A stretch of 7,672 nt of DNA from contig JASLOV010000043.1 of the NCBI GenBank assembly GCA_030745285.1, positions 1 to 7,672 on the forward strand, written 5' to 3'. The notes beneath the pieces were generated by a model. That model was not told the origin of the DNA. It was given only the letters and a program-made list of their open reading frames with translations, and did not search any database. A program made the translations under genes and the position numbers. This document shows positions 1-7,444 of this stretch, in pieces (the stretch's first letter is position 1; every line of letters begins with the position of its first letter). The DNA is from Dehalococcoidia bacterium (lineage in GTDB: Bacteria > Chloroflexota > Dehalococcoidia > UBA2979).

Positions 1-473
1 GGCGGCAGCGCCGGCAGCGAGAGCACGCCCGCGTTCATCCCGCGGGCGTGGGCCCCGAGCAGGCGGCGCTCGCGGTCATCGGCCCGCCGCCAGTCGTCGG
101 CGGCGCGACCCGCAAGGCCGAGGCGGCGCATGAAGCGATCCGCCTCCAGCGAACCCGCACCGGTCACCTCCGCCACACGCCCACCGGCCAACCGCCGCAT
201 GCCGTCGATCTGGAAGAGCCGGTCCTGGGCGTGCACGAAGCCCTGGCCGAACAACGCGTCCTCATCGCTCTCGGCGAATATGTGCGGCACGCCGGCATGG
301 TCGCGCCTGATTTCGACCGGCCCGGCGAGCCCGTCGACGGAGATGCGGCCCTGAACCTGCGGGTGCGCGCTGCTGCCCGCGGCGATGACCAACGCCTTCG
401 CCACCCCCATCGCCTGCGTCGCCTGCAGCCGCAGCCGGGAGAACGGTGGGGACGGGGTGCCGAGGTTCGGCAT
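1..473 (-). CDS. Penicillin acylase-family Ntn hydrolase, N-terminal part (cut by left edge)
   Basis: This open frame runs leftward from an ATG at 473 through the window edge without a stop, giving 157 codons of the N-terminal (alpha-chain) region. The family cleaves amide bonds in acylated substrates such as beta-lactams, acyl-homoserine lactones or other N-acyl compounds. Visible family hallmarks are RDHAGVPHIFAES (about residues 58-69), then DALFGQGFVHAQDRLFQID and RRLAGGRVAEVTG (about 72-105), and a D-RFMRRLGL segment (about 112-120). The catalytic N-terminal Ser of the beta chain, made by autocleavage, would lie beyond the edge and cannot be checked. The stop of rpiB is in the same frame 21 bases upstream, so the start lies after it. 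The ATG at 473 has only a poor Shine-Dalgarno, and the ATG at 410 is an alternative. No clear signal peptide is seen, although these enzymes are often exported. Substrate cannot be inferred. Confidence 0.85.
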   Translation of the reverse strand, partial: MPNLGTPSPPFSRLRLQATQAMGVAKALVIAAGSSAHPQVQGRISVDGLAGPVEIRRDHAGVPHIFAESDEDALFGQGFVHAQDRLFQIDGMRRLAGGRVAEVTGAGSLEADRFMRRLGLAGRAADDWRRADDRERRLLGAHARGMNAGVLSLPALP

Positions 474-494
474 CAGCAGGCGCCCATGCCGCCC

Positions 495-938
495 CTAGTC
501 GGGACGGTCGAGCGCGTTGATCTTTGCGACACGCGCTTCGTGGCGGCCTCCCTCGAACGAGGCGTCACGGAAGGCGCTCAGCACCTCGGCGGCGACGCCC
601 CGGCCGATTGCCCAGGCGCCCATGCAGAGCACGTTGGCGTCAGTGTGTTTGCGCGCGCGGCGTGCGGAGAAGGTGTCGTGGCAGAGCGCCGCCCGCACCC
701 CCGCCACCTTGTTGGCGACGATCGAGGGCCCCACCCCGTTCGAGCAGATCAGAACGCCGATCTCGTGCTCGCCCCGGGCCACCGCCTGCGCGAGCGGGAT
801 CGCGATGTCGGGGTAGTCGCACGACTGCTCGGAGTCGGTGCCGTAGTCCGCGATCTCGTCGCCGGACGCCTCAAGCTCTTCGCGCAGAATCTCCTTCAGC
901 GCGAATCCGGCGTGGTCAGAGCCAATGGCGATGCGCAT
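495..938 (-). CDS. rpiB: Ribose-5-phosphate isomerase B
   Basis: It interconverts ribose 5-phosphate and ribulose 5-phosphate in the cytosolic pentose phosphate pathway. The 147-residue product is close to the usual family length of about 150. Family motifs are GSDHAGF (residues 6-12, with D8 and H9), DYGT and SCDYPD (31-44), the active-site loop ICSNGVGPSIVANKV (64-78, with C65 at the place of the catalytic cysteine of E. coli RpiB), and KHTDANVLCMG (97-107, with H98 at the catalytic-histidine position). A longer frame starts at 968, but the ATG at 938 is preferred: it has GAGGGGG 8 bases upstream and begins right at the conserved MRIAIGSDHAG. The loop has Ser-Asn where E. coli has Gly-Thr, so it belongs to a variant subgroup of the RpiB/LacA/LacB family. 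A galactose-6-phosphate isomerase role is less likely because only one subunit gene is present. It lies 36 bases after the upstream gene and 21 before the acylase. Confidence 0.93.
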   Translation of the reverse strand: MRIAIGSDHAGFALKEILREELEASGDEIADYGTDSEQSCDYPDIAIPLAQAVARGEHEIGVLICSNGVGPSIVANKVAGVRAALCHDTFSARRARKHTDANVLCMGAWAIGRGVAAEVLSAFRDASFEGGRHEARVAKINALDRPD

Positions 939-946
939 CGGTCGCG

Positions 947-953
947 CCCCCTC
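947..953 (-). promoter_or_regulatory. Ribosome binding site that sets the rpiB start
   Basis: On the minus strand GAGGGGG lies 8 bases before the ATG at 938. It favours this start over the in-frame ATG at 968, which would add ten residues (MYDSFEGARP) ahead of the conserved N-terminus. Confidence 0.65.
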
Positions 954-974
954 GAACGAATCGTACACGAGCGG

Positions 975-1574
975 TCAGTTCAGTTCCCCGCCCAGGCCCT
1001 CCACACTCACCGCCCCCTCCCGCAACACCCGCGGCGGGTCAACCGTGAGGTCGACGACGGTCGAGGCGACGCCGCCGTCCCGCGAGCCGCCGTCGAGCAC
1101 GAGCAGGTCGTCGCCGAAGATCGCCGCGACCGCGGCTGCCGAGGTGGCGGGGGCGTCGCCGTGGCGGTTGGCCGAGGTGACGGCGAGCGCGCCCCCGCAA
1201 CCGCCGATCACGGCGCGGGCGAGGTCGTCGTCGGGGACGCGCAGGCCGAGGGTGCCGGCCTCGGTCGCGACGGCGCCGGCGAAGCCCGGCTTCACGCGCA
1301 CGATCGCGGTGAGCGCGCCGGGCCAGTGGCGCGCGACGCGGTCGAGCGCGGCGGGGTCTTCGAGGTGGGCGGTGGCCGCCCCGGCGGCGTCGAGCAGCAC
1401 GGCGATCGGCTGCTCGGCCGCCCTGCCCTTCAGCTCGGCGAGCCTCGCCACCGCCCCCGGGTCGTCGAGCGAGGCGGCCAGGCCGTAGACGGTGTCGGTC
1501 GGGATCGCGACCACTTCGCCACGCTGAAGCGCAGCGATCACCTCGTCGATGCGGTCCCCGTCAAGGACGGGCAT
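975..1574 (-). CDS. tsaC: L-threonylcarbamoyladenylate synthase, TsaC/YrdC type
   Basis: It makes threonylcarbamoyl-AMP from threonine, bicarbonate and ATP, the first step of t6A formation at position 37 of ANN-decoding tRNAs. TsaB, TsaD and TsaE complete the reaction and are not in this window. The 199-residue product is a single YrdC domain without the C-terminal Sua5 domain. Visible motifs are AIPTDTVYGLAA (residues 23-34), LKGR (48-51, giving K49 and R51 of the K-x-R signature), QPIAVLL (55-61), HWPGALTAI (83-91), TSAN-HG (133-139, giving S134 and N136) and STVVDLT with VLREGAV (171-189). The start at 1574 is chosen over 1622 because homology begins there and GGTGG lies 6 bases upstream. 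The 1622 start would put 16 unrelated residues inside the upstream gene. It overlaps the end of that gene by 14 bases, suggesting coupled translation. Family assignment is firm; the tsaC/sua5/ywlC naming is a matter of convention. Confidence 0.93.
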   Translation of the reverse strand: MPVLDGDRIDEVIAALQRGEVVAIPTDTVYGLAASLDDPGAVARLAELKGRAAEQPIAVLLDAAGAATAHLEDPAALDRVARHWPGALTAIVRVKPGFAGAVATEAGTLGLRVPDDDLARAVIGGCGGALAVTSANRHGDAPATSAAAVAAIFGDDLLVLDGGSRDGGVASTVVDLTVDPPRVLREGAVSVEGLGGELN

Positions 1575-2082
1575 CGTTTTCCACCAAGGCACGCCAGTCG
1601 ACGAAAGGAACCACGTTGTCAAAGGCCTTGAGGTCTATGTACCGTCGCGGGAACGTCTCTCTGTTCGCGGCCATGAGATGTGCGCGCAACTCCGCCAGAA
1701 TCGCCGCCGATGCCTGCTCCGCTCCAACGTGGAACTCAAAGGCCTTCCCCATCCGCTCGAAGCGCTTGCGGCTCGTATTCCAGTGAACTTGCTGGGCATC
1801 GAGTCGCCAGTAGTCGGCCCTGACCTGTCGGCCGAACACACGTATCTGCATCCAGCCAACAATCCGGTTGTAGCGCCAGCCTCCCCGGAAGAAGCGATCA
1901 CCTATCCGCCGCATCGCGCCCTCGTAGCTGTTGGGAGCATCGCTTGGCGCAATGTCAGTCGGCCACGTGGATAGGAATCGGGATCGCTCCCTCTCCGTCA
2001 GACGCTGAACTTCGTTACCGTGTGCTCTAGGGTCAGTCCGATACACCGGCACCTCAAGCACAAGCCGATCTGCCAGTGACAT
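1561..2082 (-). CDS. Uncharacterised 173-residue protein
   Basis: I do not recognise this protein. It is soluble-looking, rich in Arg, Trp and other aromatics, with no signal peptide, membrane segment, coiled coil or cysteine cluster. The most motif-like stretch is about residues 57-105: MRRIGDRFFRGGWRYNRIVG, then WMQIRVFGRQVRADYWRLD and WNTSRKRFERMGK. A helical AEQASAAILAELRAHLMAAN follows (about 120-139). The ATG at 2082 has a GGGGGTA-like Shine-Dalgarno about 4 bases upstream. It is the first gene of the leftward group and overlaps tsaC by 14 bases. Base composition is unlike the neighbours: about 61% G+C over the gene against about 70% or more in purD, with codons such as AGA, ATA, CTA, TCA and CGA that are rare in adjacent genes. 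This suggests recent acquisition or a fast-evolving accessory gene. A plus-strand frame across the same stretch (1549-1974) looks like a shadow. That it is a gene is likely; its function is unknown. Confidence 0.7.
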   Translation of the reverse strand: MSLADRLVLEVPVYRTDPRAHGNEVQRLTERERSRFLSTWPTDIAPSDAPNSYEGAMRRIGDRFFRGGWRYNRIVGWMQIRVFGRQVRADYWRLDAQQVHWNTSRKRFERMGKAFEFHVGAEQASAAILAELRAHLMAANRETFPRRYIDLKAFDNVVPFVDWRALVENDARP

Positions 2083-2106
2083 CCGCTACCCCCGGTTGGG
2101 CCGACG

Positions 2107-2135
2107 TTGCGGGCACCATATCCCCCCGATACGAT
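2107..2135 (+). promoter_or_regulatory. Candidate sigma-70-type promoter for guaA and the purine operon
   Basis: TTGCGG (2107-2112) and TACGAT (2130-2135) are separated by 17 bases, a good fit in spacing and a fair fit to the -35 (3/6) and -10 (4/6) consensus. Transcription would begin near 2142, giving a leader of about 30 bases before the ATG at 2172. A short imperfect hairpin sequence, GGAC...GTCC, lies at 2148-2162 just before the Shine-Dalgarno AGAGG (2163-2167). The site lies in the intergenic stretch between divergent genes. I saw no convincing leftward promoter, purine riboswitch core or PurR-type operator. This is a consensus match only. Confidence 0.4.
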
Positions 2136-2171
2136 GCGTACCTAGCGGGACTCCTCAGGTCCAGAGGCGCA

Positions 2172-3839
<1,668 letters not shown>

Positions 3840-3882
3840 GCGGCTTGCGACCGGGCGAGTGGGGACAACGGGCGACGAACAC

Positions 3883-3887
3883 GGAGG
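3883..3887 (+). promoter_or_regulatory. Strong ribosome binding site that sets the purD start
   Basis: GGAGG lies 7 bases before the ATG at 3895. It favours this start over the ATG at 3901 (13 bases away) and over an in-frame TTG at 3826 inside the guaA end. Confidence 0.75.
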
Positions 3888-3894
3888 CGGCGGA

Positions 3895-5187
3895 ATGACC
3901 ATGAACGTACTGCTACTGGGCTCGGGCGGACGCGAGCACGCGATCGCGTGGCGCGTCGCGCAGTCACCACTGCTGGCCAAGCTCTGGACCGCGCCCGGCA
4001 ACGCCGGCACGGCCGAGCTCGGCGAGAACGTCGATGTCGGCGTGATGGACATCGAGGGCGTGGCCGCGCTCGCGAAGGAGATCAAGGCCGACCTCGTGAT
4101 CGTCGGGCCGGAGGACCCGATGGCGGCCGGCATCGTCGACCGGCTGACGGTCGAGGGCTTCCGCGTCTTCGGCCCGTCGCAGGCGGCGGCCGAGATCGAG
4201 GCCTCGAAGACCTTCGCGAAGGAGCTGATGGCCGGCGCCGGCATCCCCACGGGCGCAGCCGAGACATTCGACGACGCCGACGCAGCCCGGCGCTACGCTC
4301 GCTCGCTCGACAGCACGCCGGTGATCAAGGCGGACGGGCTGGCCGCCGGCAAGGGCGTCACCGTCTGCGAGAACATGGAGGAGGTCGAGGCGGCGATCGA
4401 CCTGATCATGACGGACCGCGTCTTCGGCGAGGCCGGCGCGCGCGTGCTGGTCGAGGAGCGGATGAGCGGCCCGGAGACCTCCGCCCACGCCTTCACCGAC
4501 GGCGTCACCGTCGTGCACATGCCCTTCTCCTGCGACCATAAGCGCATCTTCGACAACGATCGGGGGCCGAACACCGGCGGCATGGGCGCCTACTCCCCTC
4601 CCGACTGGCTCAGCGGCGACGAGCAGAGCTTCATCAAGCACGACGTCACCGAGCACATCGTGCAGGCGATGTTCGATGCCGGGCGTCCCTACCGCGGCGT
4701 AATCTACCCCGGCATGATGCTGACCGAGCAGGGCCTGCGGGTGATCGAGTTTAACTGCCGCTTCGGCGACCCGGAGACGGAGGTCGTGCTGCCGCGCCTG
4801 CAGAGCGACCTGCTCGAGATCTGCGACGCGGTCGCACACAATCGCCTGGCCGACGTCGAGGTCGAATGGTCGGACGACGCCGCGGTCGGGGTGATCATGG
4901 CCTCGGGCGGCTACCCCGGCTCATACCAGACCGGTGTGCCGATCTCGGGCGTCGAGGATGTCGATGAGGATGTGCAGGTATTCATGGCAGGCGCGAAGCG
5001 GCAGGACGGTCAACTGGTCACCAGCGGTGGCCGCGTGCTCTGCGTCGTCGCCTCCGGCGCGACGATGGCCGAGGCGCGCGACCGCGTCTACGACAACGTC
5101 GGCCGCATCTCCTTCGAGGGCGCGCACTATCGCACCGACATCGGCGCGGGCGCGGCGGCCGGGGTGACGCCGGTGAAAGCACGATGA
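3895..5187 (+). CDS. purD: Phosphoribosylamine--glycine ligase (GAR synthetase)
   Basis: It joins 5-phosphoribosylamine and glycine with ATP to give glycinamide ribonucleotide, the second step of IMP synthesis. The 430 residues match the monofunctional bacterial length. The order is typical: an N-terminal domain with LLLGSGGREHAIAW (residues 6-19), NAGTA (36-40) and GPEDPMAAGIVD (71-82); an ATP-grasp core with FGPSQAAAEIEASK (92-105), IKADGLAAGKGVTV (144-157), DHKRIFDNDRGPNTGGMGAYSP (214-235) and GVIYPGMM (268-275); then the family signature RFGDPETEV (289-297) and the C-terminal domain. The usual loop has D-DHKR--D-D-GPNTGGMG; here SCDHKRIFDNDRG is a mild variant. The gene starts 55 bases after guaA and its stop overlaps the purE start in ATGA (5184-5187), so translation of the two is probably coupled. 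Confidence 0.97.
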   Translation: MTMNVLLLGSGGREHAIAWRVAQSPLLAKLWTAPGNAGTAELGENVDVGVMDIEGVAALAKEIKADLVIVGPEDPMAAGIVDRLTVEGFRVFGPSQAAAEIEASKTFAKELMAGAGIPTGAAETFDDADAARRYARSLDSTPVIKADGLAAGKGVTVCENMEEVEAAIDLIMTDRVFGEAGARVLVEERMSGPETSAHAFTDGVTVVHMPFSCDHKRIFDNDRGPNTGGMGAYSPPDWLSGDEQSFIKHDVTEHIVQAMFDAGRPYRGVIYPGMMLTEQGLRVIEFNCRFGDPETEVVLPRLQSDLLEICDAVAHNRLADVEVEWSDDAAVGVIMASGGYPGSYQTGVPISGVEDVDEDVQVFMAGAKRQDGQLVTSGGRVLCVVASGATMAEARDRVYDNVGRISFEGAHYRTDIGAGAAAGVTPVKAR

Positions 5188-5645
5188 GCGCGCTCGTCGC
5201 CGTCCTCATGGGTTCGACCTCGGACGAGGAGCGGATGGCCGGTTGCGGCGAGACGCTGCAGCGCTTCGGCATCGAGTACGAGCAGCACGTGATGTCAGCG
5301 CACCGCACGCCCGACAAGGTGGCCGAGTTCGCGCGCGCGGCGGCCGGCGCGGGCATCGAAGTGATCATCGCCGGGGCCGGCGGCGCCGCCGCCCTGCCCG
5401 GGGTGATCGCCGCTTACAGCGCGCTGCCGGTGCTTGGCGTCCCGCTCGACTCGTCGCCGCTCGGCGGCGTCGACGCGCTGCACGCGATCGTGCAGATGCC
5501 GCCCGGCGTGCCCGTCGCCACGATGTCCGTTGGCTCGTGGGGCGCGCGCAACGCCGCCGTCTTCGCGGCCGAGATCCTCGCGCTCAAGCATGACGACGTG
5601 GCGGAAGTCCTGACCCGATACCGCAACGAACAGGCCGGGCGCTGA
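5184..5645 (+). CDS. purE: N5-carboxyaminoimidazole ribonucleotide mutase, class I PurE
   Basis: Class I PurE moves the carboxyl group of N5-CAIR to C4 to give CAIR, after PurK has made N5-CAIR. The 153-residue product has LMGSTSDEERM (8-18), the SAHRTPD motif with the catalytic-position H40 (38-44), IIAGAGGAAALPG (61-73), LPVLGVPLDSSPLGGVDALHAIVQMP (81-106) and GVPVATMSVGSWGARNAAVFAAEIL (108-132). The SAHRTP, IVQMP and GAGGAA motifs point to class I and not the AIR-carboxylase class II. One oddity is A70: the GAGGAAHLPG motif of most class I enzymes has histidine there. The fold and remaining motifs are intact, so a broken gene is unlikely. The start ATG overlaps the purD stop by 4 bases, and the stop overlaps the cupin start by 1 base (TGATG). 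PurK is not in this window. Confidence 0.95.
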   Translation: MSALVAVLMGSTSDEERMAGCGETLQRFGIEYEQHVMSAHRTPDKVAEFARAAAGAGIEVIIAGAGGAAALPGVIAAYSALPVLGVPLDSSPLGGVDALHAIVQMPPGVPVATMSVGSWGARNAAVFAAEILALKHDDVAEVLTRYRNEQAGR

Positions 5646-5983
5646 TGGCTGAGCCACGCACCCGCAGCTACGACGACCTCAACCCCATCGAGCAGTTCCC
5701 AGGCGTCGTGCGGCGCACGCTCGTCTCCGGTGACAACCTCACGCTGGTGGAGATCCGGCTGGCGCCGGGCTCGGAGGTGCCGGAGCACACCCACCCCCAC
5801 GAGCAGGCCGGGCACGTCGCTTCCGGCCGCGTCGGCTTCCGCATCGGCGACGTCGAACATGAGCTGGGCCCGGGCGACTCGTACCTGATCCCGGGCGACC
5901 TGCCCCACTACGTGCAGGCACTCGACGCAGCCACTCTGATCGAGGTCTTCTCGCCGGTCCGCGAGGAGTTCGCGAATGACTGA
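5645..5983 (+). CDS. Small single-domain cupin protein
   Basis: This 112-residue protein is a single double-stranded beta-helix (RmlC-like cupin) domain. Motif 1 is APGSEVPEHTHPHEQAGHVASG (about residues 40-61) and motif 2 is GPGDSYLIPGDLPHYV (about 75-90). H48, H50, Q54 (or E53) and H88 are placed to bind a divalent metal. The HTHPHEQ pattern resembles KdgF-like and similar small cupins. That resemblance does not establish a substrate, because such proteins act variously as isomerases, dioxygenases or sugar binders. Its ATG lies within the purE stop (TGATG), and purE and cupin are evidently translated together. This is a striking place for a non-purine protein and suggests a role linked to purine synthesis or simple co-expression. 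It has no signal peptide and should be cytosolic. The fold is sure; the function is unknown. Confidence 0.9.
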   Translation: MAEPRTRSYDDLNPIEQFPGVVRRTLVSGDNLTLVEIRLAPGSEVPEHTHPHEQAGHVASGRVGFRIGDVEHELGPGDSYLIPGDLPHYVQALDAATLIEVFSPVREEFAND

Positions 5984-6003
5984 GCGGTTGAGCGGGATTG
6001 TCT

Positions 6004-6082
6004 TTCGACGGGCTCAGGACGAGCGAGCACAGGTCACGGACGGCCCGAGCCACCCCAGTCCGCTCACCCTGAGCTCGTCGAA
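6004..6082. repeat. Imperfect inverted repeat (REP-like palindrome) upstream of purB
   Basis: Arm 6004-6025 begins TTCGACGGGCTCAGG. Arm 6061-6082 ends CCTGAGCTCGTCGAA. They are reverse complements at 19 of 22 positions, or 14 of 15 in the outer core, around a 35-base spacer. It lies in the 144-base gap between the cupin stop and the purB start. The core resembles the TTCGAC-x-GCTCAGG type of intergenic repeat scattered through many GC-rich genomes (from memory, not searched). It could fold in the mRNA and act as an RNA-stability or attenuation element, or be a mobile REP-type element. It lacks a T-run, so it is not a classical terminator. Confidence 0.75.
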
Positions 6083-6115
6083 GGGTGCCCGACCCGGCCC
6101 CCACCCGAGCAACCC

Positions 6116-6120
6116 GAGGA
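6116..6120 (+). promoter_or_regulatory. Ribosome binding site of purB
   Basis: GAGGA lies 7 bases before the ATG at 6128. It gives purB its own strong translation signal, as expected for a gene separated from the preceding cupin by a repeat-bearing spacer. Confidence 0.65.
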
Positions 6121-6127
6121 ACATCGA

Positions 6128-7426
6128 ATGATCCCCCGCTACAGCATTCCCGAGATCAGCGAGATCTGGTCGGATGAGTTCAAGTTCCACCGCTGGCTCG
6201 ACGTCGAGATCGCCGTCGTGGAGGCGTGGGCCGCCGCCGGGCAGGTGCCCGCCGAGGACGCCGAGCTGATCGCGAAGAACGCGAAGGTGCACGTCCCCGA
6301 CGTGATGAAGTACATCGACGAGACACACCACGATGTCACCGCCTTCCTGCGCTCCGTCGCCGACTCGCTCGGCGAGGAGTCGCGCTGGGTGCACCTCGGG
6401 CTGACCTCCTCGGACGTGTGGGACACGGCGACGAGCCTGCAGATGGCGTCGGCGGCGGATGTGCTGCTTGGGCTGCTGGAACGGCTGAAGGCGGCGGTGT
6501 CGGCGAAGGCAATCGAACACAAGGACACGATCTGCGTCGGGCGCACCCACGGCGTGCACGCCGAGCCCACGACATTCGGACTCAAGCTCGCCGTCTGGGT
6601 CGACGAGATCTCGCGCCAGGAGCAGCGGCTGCAAGACGCACGCGCACAGGTGGCGATCGGGCAGATGAGCGGCCCGGTCGGCACCCACGCCACCGTGCCC
6701 CCGTCGATCGAGGAGGACGCCTGCACCCGCCTCGGACTGGCCGTCGCGCCGGTGACGACGCAGATCGTCCAGCGCGACCGTCACGCATACTACCTCTCGG
6801 TGCTTGCCGGCGTCGGCGCCTCGCTGGAGAAGTTCGCGACGGAGATCCGGGGGCTCCAGCGCACGGAGGTACTGGAGGCGGAGGAGCCCTTCGAGACCGG
6901 CCAGACCGGGTCGTCGTCGATGCCCCACAAGCGCAACCCGGAGCTCTGCGAGCGCGTCTGCGGCCTGGCGCGCACGCTGCGCGGTTACGCCATGACGGGG
7001 CTGGAAAACGTCGCGCTCTGGCACGAACGTGACATCTCGCACTCGGGCGCGGAACGCATCACGCTTCCGGACTCGACCGGCCTGCTGGCCTACATGCTGC
7101 ACATCTTCAGCGGCGTGATGGAGGGGCTGGTCGTCTACCCCGACCACATGCAGCGCAACCTCCACCGCACCCAGGGGCTGGTCTTCTCCCAGAAGGTGAT
7201 GCTGGCGCTGATCGAGAGCGGCCTTTCGCGCGAGGGCGCCTACGCGATCGTCCAGCGCCATTCGACGAAGGCGTGGCTGGAAGAGACCCCGTTCCGCGGA
7301 CTGCTCGAGGGCGATAGCGAACTCACCGACCGGCTGAGCAGCGACGACCTAGACACGATTTTCGATTACAGCGCGTACCTGGAGCACGTCGATGCGTCGT
7401 TCGAGCGCATCGGTCTGCTCAGCTAA
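6128..7426 (+). CDS. purB: Adenylosuccinate lyase
   Basis: It cleaves fumarate from SAICAR (to AICAR) in IMP synthesis and from adenylosuccinate (to AMP), acting twice in purine synthesis. The 432-residue length is typical of the shorter Bacillus/Thermotoga type. From the N-terminus: IPRYS (2-6), ETHHDVTAFL (65-74, with H68), HLGLTSSDVWDTA (89-101, with H89), GRTHGVHAEPTTFG (138-151, with H141), GQMSGPVGTHA (178-188) and the superfamily signature GSSSMPHKRNP (261-271, with K268), followed by E275. H68, H89, H141, K268 and E275 fall at the numbers I recall for the active-site residues of the B. subtilis enzyme. The signature loop reads SSSMP where SSAMP is commoner, and the flexible-loop serines that include the catalytic base are kept. 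The start is supported by GAGGA at 7 bases. purC follows after 18 bases. Confidence 0.97.
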   Translation: MIPRYSIPEISEIWSDEFKFHRWLDVEIAVVEAWAAAGQVPAEDAELIAKNAKVHVPDVMKYIDETHHDVTAFLRSVADSLGEESRWVHLGLTSSDVWDTATSLQMASAADVLLGLLERLKAAVSAKAIEHKDTICVGRTHGVHAEPTTFGLKLAVWVDEISRQEQRLQDARAQVAIGQMSGPVGTHATVPPSIEEDACTRLGLAVAPVTTQIVQRDRHAYYLSVLAGVGASLEKFATEIRGLQRTEVLEAEEPFETGQTGSSSMPHKRNPELCERVCGLARTLRGYAMTGLENVALWHERDISHSGAERITLPDSTGLLAYMLHIFSGVMEGLVVYPDHMQRNLHRTQGLVFSQKVMLALIESGLSREGAYAIVQRHSTKAWLEETPFRGLLEGDSELTDRLSSDDLDTIFDYSAYLEHVDASFERIGLLS

Positions 7427-7444
7427 CGGAGAGACGAGGACGAA

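Noticed and set aside
48..1631. A 527-codon plus-strand open frame
   Set aside because: It lies antisense to the acylase, rpiB and tsaC genes, which have clear family motifs. Its product is Arg/Gly/His/Val-rich with no recognisable domain, as expected for a shadow frame in GC-rich DNA.
1549..1974. A 141-codon plus-strand open frame opposite the unrecognised gene
   Set aside because: It has no good Shine-Dalgarno, starts inside tsaC, and matches nothing I recognise. The minus-strand frame has a better start, spans the divergent gap neatly and couples to tsaC. Some doubt remains because neither has a known family.
2076..2171. Upstream extension of guaA to the ATG at 2076
   Set aside because: It would overlap the first codons of the divergent gene and run through the candidate promoter, with no homology. 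The ATG at 2172 has a Shine-Dalgarno.
2083..2171. Purine riboswitch or PurR operator ahead of guaA
   Set aside because: The leader after the candidate promoter is only about 30 bases, and no riboswitch core or convincing operator palindrome is visible. The 15-base hairpin-like sequence at 2148-2162 has only a 4-base stem.
5984..6127. Rho-independent terminator between the cupin and purB
   Set aside because: The inverted repeat has a 35-base spacer and no T-run on either side, so it does not fit an intrinsic terminator.
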